The position numbers were made by a program, and so were the translations under genes. The notes beneath the pieces are model-generated. The model was not told where the DNA came from and ran no database searches. It worked only from the letters and a program-made list of their open reading frames with translations. Positions 33,187 to 41,081 of a stretch of 64,000 bases of DNA are shown here, one piece after another; position 1 is the stretch's first letter; the number at the start of each line of letters is the position of its first letter. The stretch comes from UBA6522 sp963664945 (lineage in GTDB: Bacteria; Pseudomonadota; Gammaproteobacteria; Steroidobacterales; Rariloculaceae): assembly GCA_963664945.1 (NCBI GenBank), contig OY761822.1:1054001-1118000 (forward strand), in the 5' to 3' direction.

Positions 33187-33282
33187 GATTCGATCTCCTT
33201 ACGTTTCGGTTAATGACAACGGTTGAACGAACCGGACCCTTCTCTCTCGATCCGGACCCGGTTCACTTCTCTCAAGCCTCCT

Positions 33283-33582
33283 TCACTCCCAGGCGCCGGG
33301 GCCGGACCGCTCCGCGACGATGGCCCGGGCGACATGGCCCGAGAGCCCCAGCTCCGAAAGCAGCGATTCGGGCGGGCGCGCGCGAGAGTCCTCGGGCAGC
33401 GCGGGTTCGGACACCAGCGCGTCGGCGACGGATTCGGTTTCGGGCGGTGTGTTGAAGTCCAGCGGTGTGCGGTGGGGCGAATAGAACGAAGTCAGATATC
33501 TGAAGCGCGAAGAACTTGCCGCCACTGGCAAACATAATCGCTTCAAGCGGGCCGCTGCTGCAGCCAAAACCGCACTTTCCAA
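33283..33582 (-). CDS. Hypothetical protein, doubtful
   Basis: Up to 99 residues; the C-terminal half (PETESVADALVSEPALPEDS, then LLSELGLSGHVARAIVAERS) looks protein-like, the N-terminal half less so. No family recognised. It may be the remnant of a longer gene of the old integrative element. Confidence 0.3.
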   Translation of the reverse strand: MESAVLAAAAARLKRLCLPVAASSSRFRYLTSFYSPHRTPLDFNTPPETESVADALVSEPALPEDSRARPPESLLSELGLSGHVARAIVAERSGPGAWE

Positions 33583-33780
33583 ACCAGACTCGACCTAATC
33601 CTTTGCCGCGCCTCTGCAGTTTTGGCGATCTTACAAGCTACGGTGCCGTACTTTACTCGACGCTTGCGTCTTCCTTGTCCGATTTGTCTCGCAGTTCTCC
33701 TGTGCGTAATCCATATAAAATGTTGCCACCTGTTTGGTACCTTTCAGCGAGATTCGCAGGTACATTTCGCTGAGGTTACG
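33583..33780. other. Intergenic, nothing recognised
   Basis: AT-richer than its surroundings. No coding or structural feature is seen before the inverted repeat that starts near 33781. Confidence 0.4.
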
Positions 33781-34172
33781 CACCCTTTTCTCGCCGAATG
33801 TCCGGGAAATGCCGCCTTGACACTCCCCGCGGCGGGCCTATGTTGGATGCCATGACCGGGCGGGTGTCATCGCCAAGCGGAAAAGACCGCGAAGTGTGAC
33901 AGTCAGGGAACTATTGGGCGTTGCGCGATCATGATGGAATTTCTGGCGCTTGGCACGATGATGCAGACCGGGCACGGAGTCACCGATGACCGAATAACGG
34001 CTGTCGAGTCGCGGTTGAACACACGGCTCGACCGCATGGGCGCGAGGCTCGACGATCTGGGCGAGCGATTATCCTCGGTGGGGGCGAATCTTACGGATCT
34101 CAACCAGCGGAGGTACCGTGTGGTAAGCCATCTGTTCCGGGTCGAGCCCGAATCGGCGGAGACGCCCTGACC
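33781..34172. repeat. ~390-bp inverted repeat, left arm
   Basis: Closely similar (by eye nearly 90 percent) to the reverse complement of 40296-40688. Both arms contain a leader with TCTCGCCGAATGTCCGGGAA, GACCGGGCGGGTGTCAT and a small coiled-coil gene. The two arms enclose the peroxidase operon. Confidence 0.8.
33931..34170 (+). CDS. Small coiled-coil protein, left copy
   Basis: 79 residues: a hydrophobic start (MMEFLALGTMM) then heptad-patterned sequence TAVESRLNTRLDRMGARLDD and LGERLSSVGANLTDLNQRRY. No known domain; short coiled-coil proteins of this kind may oligomerise. Its paralogue is at 40297-40536. Confidence 0.55.
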   Translation: MMEFLALGTMMQTGHGVTDDRITAVESRLNTRLDRMGARLDDLGERLSSVGANLTDLNQRRYRVVSHLFRVEPESAETP

Positions 34173-34198
34173 GCCAGCGCCGCACTGGAACAAGCAGA

Positions 34199-34621
34199 TT
34201 AGGGACGCGTCGTCAATTCCGCGACAACAAGCCGATGGAAGGCCAAGTATAAGAGCACCAGAAACAACCCGTCATACAGTGCAAACACAAAGAACGCACC
34301 ACCCAGGGACAGAAAGATCACGGTCATCATGGCCCGGCCAACTAGGCCGGTCAAAATGTTGATCCGCTGATGGACAGGGTTGAGGCACGCCGGAATCTGG
34401 AAGGCGCTAGCCAAGATCAACGTGCCTGCCCAAATTCTTGGGAACGCGCCGCCGACCGAGCCATCAAAGCCGAACAGGCTCAGCATAAAAGCGGTAAAGA
34501 ACAGAAAGCCGGCCGCAATCACCGATTGCACTACCAGATTGAAGATCAGAACCCGCTTGAATGTTCTTATCCTGCTGTCCGCAGCAGAGCGCGTTGCTCC
34601 GATGGATAGTGTGTTCGTCAT
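34199..34621 (-). CDS. Four-helix membrane protein
   Basis: 140 residues with about four transmembrane helices: FNLVVQSVIAAGFLFFTAFM, FPRIWAGTLILASAFQIPAC, GRAMMTVIFLSLGGAFFVFA and YDGLFLVLLYLAFHRLVVAE. No family recognised. It lies 15 bp after the cytochrome c gene in the same direction, so it is probably the last gene of the peroxidase operon and could anchor or support the membrane steps. Confidence 0.7.
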   Translation of the reverse strand: MTNTLSIGATRSAADSRIRTFKRVLIFNLVVQSVIAAGFLFFTAFMLSLFGFDGSVGGAFPRIWAGTLILASAFQIPACLNPVHQRINILTGLVGRAMMTVIFLSLGGAFFVFALYDGLFLVLLYLAFHRLVVAELTTRP

Positions 34622-34636
34622 GACCGGTCCCTCTCT

Positions 34637-36196
34637 CTAAAAGGTCAGCAAATAGGCAAGCAGGTCGGCGCGCGCCGCGGCGTTCAACCCAGTGCCGTAT
34701 TCATGGCCTCCATTGCCATTGCCCGGCAGCGTCGTGTCGTAGCAAAAACCATCATTCACCGGCGTGTCGGAAGGACAATCGGGTGACCTGAACCCGCCTT
34801 TCTCCCCGTCCACCACATCCGATCCGCGCAAAAAGGCCGATGGGCGCAAATGAGGCTCCAGCAGCAGGTCGGCCAACGTCGGCACCGAGCCATTGTGCAG
34901 ATACGGGCCTCGCAGCCACAGACCGTCCAAGGGCATGTTGGCGTAGCCATTGGTTTTCTCGAATTGCTTGAACTGATAGGGCGTGCCGGCGAACAACTCG
35001 CTCAACTGTCGCTCGTTAAACTCGATCATATAGGAATTCAGGCGCCGGACATCCGTTCGAATGTCGTAGATATCCTGGACCTCGCCCAGGTATATTCCCT
35101 CGAAGACATAACCGTCATTGCCCTGATAGCCGTGGCAATCGGCGCACAGCATCATGTAGTGATTACGGCCGCGTTCCACGGCATCTGCGGGCGGCGTGTG
35201 CGGGCTTTTGGGCGGCGTCAGGCCACCCAGCCAGCGTGCGACCCGTTCCAGATTGTAATGGTCGACCGTATCCGGTGTGACGCCTGCACCCAGCGAGGCT
35301 GACAGATTGCGTTCGGCCAGGGATTTGTTGTTACCGTCCCAGTGCAGTTTCATGCCCTCGCGCGGTTGCTGCAGGAAGATCGACGGAAAATCCGACGCGC
35401 CGATGACCTCCTCGTCGGACAGACCGTTCGGGTCCATATTCATTTGTCCGGTCTTGTAGGGATTGAACGTATCGACCCGGCCTATGCCCCAGTCCGGTTG
35501 GCGGTCCAGCAGCGGGCGCAACGCCTCGCGCGTCGCCACCAGACCCTCGCGCACCCGGGGCAGCACGAAAACCCGCCAAATCAGCTTGTCGAGCAGGTCC
35601 AGCCGGTTGCCGGACGCTGCCGCCGCATCGAAGACCTCGCCGGGGGCGAGCTGCGAACTGGTACTGGCCTCCAAAAAGAAAGTAATGAATCTGTGGAGAT
35701 CGAAATTGTTCGAGGGCATGCCTGCCACCAGGACCGGTGCATCCTGATCGCTCATCCGGTAGGTGCCGGCGTGGCAGGCCGCGCAGTTGAACCACACCAG
35801 GTCAATGCCCAGTTGAGGCCGCCGAGAAATCCCGACAGGCAGGTCGGTCTTGCCGTGTTCATCCTCTTCATATTGGAAGCCGAATGCAGCGTAATCTTTC
35901 CGGTGGGCGAAGTGTTCGGGAAACAACACAGGCAATGCCTGCCAAAGTACGTACGGGATGCCACTGCTGGGTTCCGACCCGATCGAAGCATGCAGGAAGT
36001 GCTGGCGTTCGTCGTCGAATACCGGTGTCCGGCTGAGAATGGTCGCGCCGCCAATCTTCGCGACCGCGCAAAACGCGAACAAGAATGCCACGATGATCGC
36101 CAGACCGATCAACCGTGCCAGCCGGCGGAACCAGGACCGCCGACGCCGGGCTAGCTCCTTCTCGACAAAGGTGACGTGATAGGGTTGGGCCATCAC
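34637..36196 (-). CDS. Membrane-anchored di-heme cytochrome c, RoxA-like family
   Basis: 519 residues. One N-terminal membrane helix (RLIGLAIIVAFLFAFCAVAK) puts the rest in the periplasm. Two heme sites: CAACH near residue 140 and CADCH near 355. IPYVLWQALPVLFPEHF, MPSNNFDLHRF and NMPLDGLWLRGPYLHNGSVP with TLADLL are characteristic of the rubber-oxygenase/di-heme peroxidase-like cytochromes. Role here: electron acceptor for, or oxidant in, lipid or isoprenoid oxidation. The start overlaps the upstream stop (GTG at 36196, or ATG at 36193). Confidence 0.82.
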   Translation of the reverse strand: MMAQPYHVTFVEKELARRRRSWFRRLARLIGLAIIVAFLFAFCAVAKIGGATILSRTPVFDDERQHFLHASIGSEPSSGIPYVLWQALPVLFPEHFAHRKDYAAFGFQYEEDEHGKTDLPVGISRRPQLGIDLVWFNCAACHAGTYRMSDQDAPVLVAGMPSNNFDLHRFITFFLEASTSSQLAPGEVFDAAAASGNRLDLLDKLIWRVFVLPRVREGLVATREALRPLLDRQPDWGIGRVDTFNPYKTGQMNMDPNGLSDEEVIGASDFPSIFLQQPREGMKLHWDGNNKSLAERNLSASLGAGVTPDTVDHYNLERVARWLGGLTPPKSPHTPPADAVERGRNHYMMLCADCHGYQGNDGYVFEGIYLGEVQDIYDIRTDVRRLNSYMIEFNERQLSELFAGTPYQFKQFEKTNGYANMPLDGLWLRGPYLHNGSVPTLADLLLEPHLRPSAFLRGSDVVDGEKGGFRSPDCPSDTPVNDGFCYDTTLPGNGNGGHEYGTGLNAAARADLLAYLLTF

Positions 36197-37533
36197 TCTG
36201 CCGCTCTTGCCGGAATTCTCAGATCCCCGCGGGTTTCATAGATGCTCATCAGCTCCTCCAGCATCTGCTCGCGACTGTCAAAGCGGGATTCCTCATAACA
36301 GCCCATCGGGTTCTTTGGCGCGTTCAACAGGCACTTGTTGCAATAGGTGCAGGGGCGCGGCGGTTGTTCGCTGCCGGCGAACCAATGCTTGACGAGATCG
36401 TTATTGGCAACCAGCGCACGGGCAATCGACACTCCGTCCAGAGCGCCGGTCTCCAAGGCATTGCGCACAAAGGATGCAGTCTGGAACCCACCCGTGTTGA
36501 TCACGGGGATCGAGACAGCTTCGTTGATGGCGCGGCATTCGTCCAGGCTGATTCCTTCGTTGCGTCGGTCGCCCTTGATACGGAACCACAGCCAGTTGAA
36601 GAGGGGTCTCAGCATCGGATAGCGAAAAAACAGGAAATTCCGAAATCCATGCACACCCGAGGAAATCATTGCATCATAGGTTGTCGCCAGAGTCTCCAGC
36701 GGCAGATCGCCCGGCGGGTTCATCGGATGCGGGAACAGCGACCCGGTCGAGATATGCAGCCCGTCGGCGCCTGCCGCCTCGCACCACTTGGCGACCTTGA
36801 CCGTGTCGGCCAGGGTATTGCCCTTGCCTTCCCATGGAATGACATTGTTGCGGTCCACGGCGCTCAGTTTGACCTGCAGGTGATAATCATGCCCGACCTG
36901 CGCCCGGATCGCGGCAATCACCTCCAGCAGGAAGCGCGCCCGGTTGCGAAGCGATCCGCCATATTGATCCGTGCGGTCGTTGATGCCGCTGGACAGGAAC
37001 TGGGTGAACAGGTATCCGTTGGCGGCGTGCAGTTCGACCCCGTCCAGCTCCGCCTCCCGCGCGCGCCAGGCGCCGCGGGCAAATGCCCGCACTGTCTGGG
37101 CAATCTCGCCCGTGCTCATGGCCCGGGTCGGGAAACCGTGCAACGGTTCATAAGAGTTGGTCGAACTCAGGGTTTGCCTCGCCTGATTGGTTGCTCCGGG
37201 CAGGTCCATCTGTCGGCCCGAATGGCTCAATTGCAAAATGAATTTTGAGCCATGAGCCCGCACCGACTCGCCCAGCTTCCGCCACAGCGGAATAAAGTCG
37301 TCGCGGTGGATGGTGGCATAATTGGCGATGATCCGCCCTTCCATCATCACCGGCACGTAAGACGAAATCACCGCGCCGACGCCGCCCTTGGCAAACTTGG
37401 TCTCCCAGTTGATCCGGGTCTGGGTCAGAGAGCCGTCCTCGTTGTCGAAGCGACCGGAGATGTTCGAGCGAAAGACGCGGTTCTTGACGGTCAGGTTTCG
37501 GAATTTCAGCGCGGTGAAAATCGGATCGGTCAC
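36193..37533 (-). CDS. Old Yellow Enzyme-type NADH:flavin oxidoreductase
   Basis: 446 residues from a GTG that overlaps the stop of the gene before it (GTGA). The FMN barrel begins PIFTALKFRNLTVKNRVFRS. Substrate and flavin motifs: FILQLSHSGRQ, DGVELHAANGYLFTQFLSSG, NDRTDQYGGSLRNRARFLLE and PVINTGGFQTASFVRNALE. A C-terminal CTYCNKCLLNAPKNPMGC could bind an iron-sulfur cluster, as in dienoyl-CoA-reductase-like members, but the second oxidoreductase domain of those is missing. Plant oxophytodienoate reductase belongs to the same superfamily, which fits an oxylipin-type pathway. Confidence 0.88.
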   Translation of the reverse strand: MTDPIFTALKFRNLTVKNRVFRSNISGRFDNEDGSLTQTRINWETKFAKGGVGAVISSYVPVMMEGRIIANYATIHRDDFIPLWRKLGESVRAHGSKFILQLSHSGRQMDLPGATNQARQTLSSTNSYEPLHGFPTRAMSTGEIAQTVRAFARGAWRAREAELDGVELHAANGYLFTQFLSSGINDRTDQYGGSLRNRARFLLEVIAAIRAQVGHDYHLQVKLSAVDRNNVIPWEGKGNTLADTVKVAKWCEAAGADGLHISTGSLFPHPMNPPGDLPLETLATTYDAMISSGVHGFRNFLFFRYPMLRPLFNWLWFRIKGDRRNEGISLDECRAINEAVSIPVINTGGFQTASFVRNALETGALDGVSIARALVANNDLVKHWFAGSEQPPRPCTYCNKCLLNAPKNPMGCYEESRFDSREQMLEELMSIYETRGDLRIPARAAE

Positions 37534-38417
37534 AAGCCCGCTTCCTTGGTCTGGGCTGTTCGCCAGATTTCGGCGAGTAGGGCAGGAACCAGCGCATGGG
37601 CGGGGCATCGGCTCCAACTTCGGGACATTACGGCAAGGTCGGAATCAAGTGAATGCGCAGCGGCTCTCCCAACTTCGAAGATGACCAGCGTCCCCGGATT
37701 CAACGATCCGGCCAGAGCCGTTCCTTCGGCCGCGGCCTGACGCAGAATCCGTGCAGGCCCGACCATCGTGCGCAACGCAGCTTGTTCCGGTGTAAGTCCG
37801 GCGCGGCGCACGGGATTGGACCAATCGCTCTTGAGGCGCCTCACGCTCTCCACGAGATTGTGAACGGCGATGCCTGTTGCATGAATGGCGGCCAAATCAT
37901 TGTCGGAGGCTTTGCCCAGGGTGTTCTGTGACCGGACGCGGGCATTGCTGATCAACCACAGGAATCGCTTGACCGGATTCCAGGACCGGATGGCGCCGTC
38001 CAGCGTTTTCGCCGCGCGCCAAGTGCCCTTGCCAGCCGTATAGGTCGGTTTGAACAAACGGCCGACCAGTTCCTGGACAAGGTGCTCGACCGGCCGGCCG
38101 TTCCCGCCACGTACATAATCGGCGATCGAGCCGATAAGGTCAGCATTCCAGGGTGTTGTGGCCGGATCAAGACGATCGGCAAGGTCCTCCTGTTTGCGGG
38201 CCCGTTCCGAATTGCCGCGCATTTGCGCAGACGGCAACGGTGTTTTGCCGAACCTCAACGCCTTGCGCACCCGCCCGGCGATGATGCGGTTCAACAGCGG
38301 ACCACGCGGGCGGTACCCTCGATCCAGCAGATCATGGTCCGCATCGGCACGAATGCCATGAGCACTGTCGACCAGGATGATGTCGGCCAGGAATGGAATG
38401 CGAATGCGCCGCATCAT
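37530..38417 (-). CDS. Unknown protein with weak P450-like features
   Basis: 295 residues, 3 bp after the peroxidase gene and overlapping the reductase gene by 4 bp. No confident family. Two motifs suggest a divergent heme-thiolate protein: an ExxR (NLVESVRRLKSDW) followed by an R-x-G stretch (RILRQAAAEGTALAGSLNPG, TLVIFEVGRAA), and a late Cys in RCPAHALVPALLAEIW where a P450 would place its heme ligand. It is shorter than a normal P450 (about 400 residues). Fungal fatty-acid oxygenases fuse a heme peroxidase domain to a P450 domain, so the neighbourhood supports the idea, but the assignment is inference. Confidence 0.5.
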   Translation of the reverse strand: MMRRIRIPFLADIILVDSAHGIRADADHDLLDRGYRPRGPLLNRIIAGRVRKALRFGKTPLPSAQMRGNSERARKQEDLADRLDPATTPWNADLIGSIADYVRGGNGRPVEHLVQELVGRLFKPTYTAGKGTWRAAKTLDGAIRSWNPVKRFLWLISNARVRSQNTLGKASDNDLAAIHATGIAVHNLVESVRRLKSDWSNPVRRAGLTPEQAALRTMVGPARILRQAAAEGTALAGSLNPGTLVIFEVGRAAAHSLDSDLAVMSRSWSRCPAHALVPALLAEIWRTAQTKEAGL

Positions 38418-38420
38418 GGC

Positions 38421-40265
38421 CTACCGCTTCTGGCGCGACCAGGGAAAGAAGGGATTGCGAGTGTCGCCGAATGCGATCGCCAGTTCCGGACAATGGCGCT
38501 TGATCACATCCTTGAGTCCGTTGTCGGTCACCCAGTCGAAGCCCGCCCGCGTATAGACCTCAGGCCGGAAATCATCGGTAAAGAAACGGTCGCTTTTCAG
38601 CCGGCGCGAGGCCATCAGGACAAAAATACGGAAGACTGTGTCGGAGAACCCAAACCGGGGCGGTGCGCCGCGCTTCGAATTCATTTCCGCCAGCGTGCCG
38701 ATGAGCAAATCGACCTTGTCGACCGTGCCATAGATCTCTTTCAGTTCTTGCTGCCATTGCCGGTTGCTGGTGATGTCAGCAAAACGTTTCGGTGCCTTTG
38801 CACCGATCAGACGGCGAAACGCCTGGTAGCGCGGAATGCCCCTTTCCCGGTCGCGCAGAATGTCGATGGCCGCAAGGTCCATGAAAATACCTTGTTCGGC
38901 CTTCTTGTTCAGCATGCGTAGCGCATTCGGGAAATTGTGCAGGACCAACGCGCCTGGGTTTTCCGTCGCCAGCGAATACACCACGTCGTTGAAGGATGAC
39001 TTGTCATAGATTCCGCGCGCATGCGGGCCCGAAACCGCAGCCAAGTCGGCCACCTGAAGAACGGAATCGTCTTTGAAACTGCGAAAAACAAAGTCGTCCG
39101 GCAACAGGGAATGCAGCCGGTACGATGCGGCGAATTCCTCGGTCATCGCAAACGGCGTACCGTGGTGCGCCTGGGGTGAACCGGGGATGCCGGAAATCAC
39201 TTCGCTGTCGGATGCGCGCCCGAAGGTCTTGGCGTATTGCTCGCCCATCAGGCCCCAGTAATTGCCGCGCATGGCCAATCGGCCCGCCGGCGAATCCATT
39301 AGGGCCGGGGTCCATTCGACCGTATGGATCTTAGCCAGCAGGGCAGAATTGACCAGCCGTGCCTTCTGGAACAACCATTCGCTGCACTCCGTCGGATGGT
39401 CGATCTTCAGCCGGTCGACGATGGCATTGTGCTCGCGCGCAAATAGAGTATGCAGCACAGACAGGCCGATCCACCAGTTGCCGTTAACGCCCGACAGCTC
39501 CTGTGTAGCCGGATCATTCGCGTTGATCTTGGCCTGGCCATCGATCGGCAGCAGGCCAGCTTCGTCCAACCACAGCTTGCCGTCCTGCAGGACACTCGTT
39601 CCCCCGGGTTCCGACCGTACCCGTTTGATCTTTTCTTCGCCGGAGCCATAGAGCTGAGAGGCATCCCACCAGTGGGTCTCCACATTGGTATAGGCGGTTG
39701 GTCGGCCTTCGTGCTGACCCTCCGCCGGGGCCGAACGGGGGATCTGCATCTTGCCGCCCGGCCAGTCATCCCCCTCCGGCAACGGAATGTCGTGCAGCAC
39801 GGACCTATCGTTGGGCCCATGGCTAAGCCAGTCATGCACCATGAACTGGATCCAGGCCGCAGCCAGGACGTTCAGATGCGGAACCGGCACAAACTCCTTG
39901 CGTGCCATCAGCTCCTTGCTGATGAGCCGCGGACTGGGCGTCATCAATTCATCGCCAGTTTCAGCAAAGGTTTCAGCCAGCGGCAGGTTGCGTCCGAACC
40001 GGGTGCCGGCACTGCCCATCCAGGGATTGCCCAGATCGTTGAACGAACCGTCGGCGGTGCGCCACCCTATAATGTCGAAACCTTTCGGCGCTTCCCGCTT
40101 TGGCGGATCGGTTTCTGTGTCAGCCAGATTGTTCTTCCGCAGATTGGTCCGGTGCCCGACGATGATCGCCACCGACAGTGGAAAGAAATATCGGTACCAG
40201 ACCCGCAACGGTTCAGTCCCGCGCGACAATATGCCCAGTAGGCGATCCATAAGACCTTCAAACAT
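38421..40265 (-). CDS. Animal-type heme peroxidase / fatty-acid dioxygenase
   Basis: 614 residues. Heme peroxidase superfamily (cyclooxygenase, alpha-dioxygenase, linoleate diol synthase). Distal histidine in WIQFMVHDWLSHG (His about 144); proximal histidine in LHTLFAREHNAIVDRL (His about 279). Other family blocks: NVETHWWDASQLYGSGEEK, EEFAASYRLHSLLPDDF and FGFSDTVFRIFVLMASRRLK. No cleavable signal; residues 22-45 are hydrophobic and may touch membrane. Expected chemistry: dioxygenation of an unsaturated fatty acid to a hydroperoxide. First large gene of a tight operon. Confidence 0.88.
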   Translation of the reverse strand: MFEGLMDRLLGILSRGTEPLRVWYRYFFPLSVAIIVGHRTNLRKNNLADTETDPPKREAPKGFDIIGWRTADGSFNDLGNPWMGSAGTRFGRNLPLAETFAETGDELMTPSPRLISKELMARKEFVPVPHLNVLAAAWIQFMVHDWLSHGPNDRSVLHDIPLPEGDDWPGGKMQIPRSAPAEGQHEGRPTAYTNVETHWWDASQLYGSGEEKIKRVRSEPGGTSVLQDGKLWLDEAGLLPIDGQAKINANDPATQELSGVNGNWWIGLSVLHTLFAREHNAIVDRLKIDHPTECSEWLFQKARLVNSALLAKIHTVEWTPALMDSPAGRLAMRGNYWGLMGEQYAKTFGRASDSEVISGIPGSPQAHHGTPFAMTEEFAASYRLHSLLPDDFVFRSFKDDSVLQVADLAAVSGPHARGIYDKSSFNDVVYSLATENPGALVLHNFPNALRMLNKKAEQGIFMDLAAIDILRDRERGIPRYQAFRRLIGAKAPKRFADITSNRQWQQELKEIYGTVDKVDLLIGTLAEMNSKRGAPPRFGFSDTVFRIFVLMASRRLKSDRFFTDDFRPEVYTRAGFDWVTDNGLKDVIKRHCPELAIAFGDTRNPFFPWSRQKR

Positions 40266-40295
40266 AGCAACCCCGTGAGTTTTGGCTGAATTAGG

Positions 40296-40688
40296 GTCAG
40301 GGCGTCTCCGCCGATTCGGGCTCGACCCCGAACAGATGGCTCTCCACGCGGTACCTCCGCTGGTTGAGATCCGTGAGATTCGACTCCACCGAGGATAATC
40401 GTTCGCCCAGATTGTCGAGCCCCGCGTCCATGCGGTCGAGCCGTGTGTTCAGCCGCGACTCGACAGCCGTTATTCGGCCATCGATGGCTCCGTGCCCGGT
40501 CTGCATCATCGTGCCAAGCGCCAGAAAGCCCATCATGATCGCGCAACACCCAATAGTTGTCTGACTGTCCCACTTCATGGCCTTTTCCGGCTGACTATGA
40601 CACCCGCCCGGTCGTGAATCCAACATAGGCCCGTCCGCAGGGAGCATCAAGGCGGCATTTCCCGGACATTCGGCGAGAAAAGGGCCCA
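40296..40688. repeat. ~390-bp inverted repeat, right arm
   Basis: Reverse-complement relative of 33781-34172, with the small coiled-coil gene and its leader. The arms differ by point changes and a few small indels. Confidence 0.8.
40297..40536 (-). CDS. Small coiled-coil protein, right copy
   Basis: 79 residues, paralogue of 33931-34170: MMGFLALGTMMQTGHGAIDG, then ESRLNTRLDRMDAGLDNLGE and SSVESNLTDLNQRRYRVESH. An in-frame ATG at 40578 could add 14 residues, but the other copy lacks it. It ends 31 bp before the peroxidase gene in the same direction and may be in its transcript. Confidence 0.55.
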   Translation of the reverse strand: MMGFLALGTMMQTGHGAIDGRITAVESRLNTRLDRMDAGLDNLGERLSSVESNLTDLNQRRYRVESHLFGVEPESAETP

Positions 40689-40759
40689 CCCACGTCGCAA
40701 TCCCGAATCTCAACCGCAAACATTCTCCCTTACGATTTGGCCGTTGCTCCCAAGAAACA

Positions 40760-41081
40760 TCACAGTTCCATATCGAGTTCCGTTGATTTCGGTTCAATCT
40801 CGTCCGCGACCACTTCCCGATCCGGCCCGCGTTGCCTGTTGTCCAAATCTCCCCCCAAAACTTCCGCCGTCCCCAACGCGTGTTCCGCCCTCGGCTCCAC
40901 CGCCTCAAGCGCCACAACCCGTTCGCCGGTGGCCACTTCCAGATGCTCACCGAGCGCCTTTCGGTCGTCCGTCACCAGTTCCGCCCGGTACCGCGCCCGG
41001 CTGATCTCCACGTAGAAGCTCTTCTGTGTGGTCGAGTGCGGATGCCCAGCTTCCATTATTGCGATCACGCTGTCCACCGTT
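40760..41081 (-). pseudogene. Relaxase/helicase (TraI-type) C-terminus, downstream piece
   Basis: Reads VDSVIAIMEAGHPHSTTQKS, FYVEISRARYRAELVTDD and ATGERVVALEAVEPRAEHAL to ELDMEL and stop. This is the end of the RecD-like helicase of TraI/TrwC relaxases. It joins the upstream piece at 42755-43034 once the IS and one CCGTT are removed. Confidence 0.8.
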
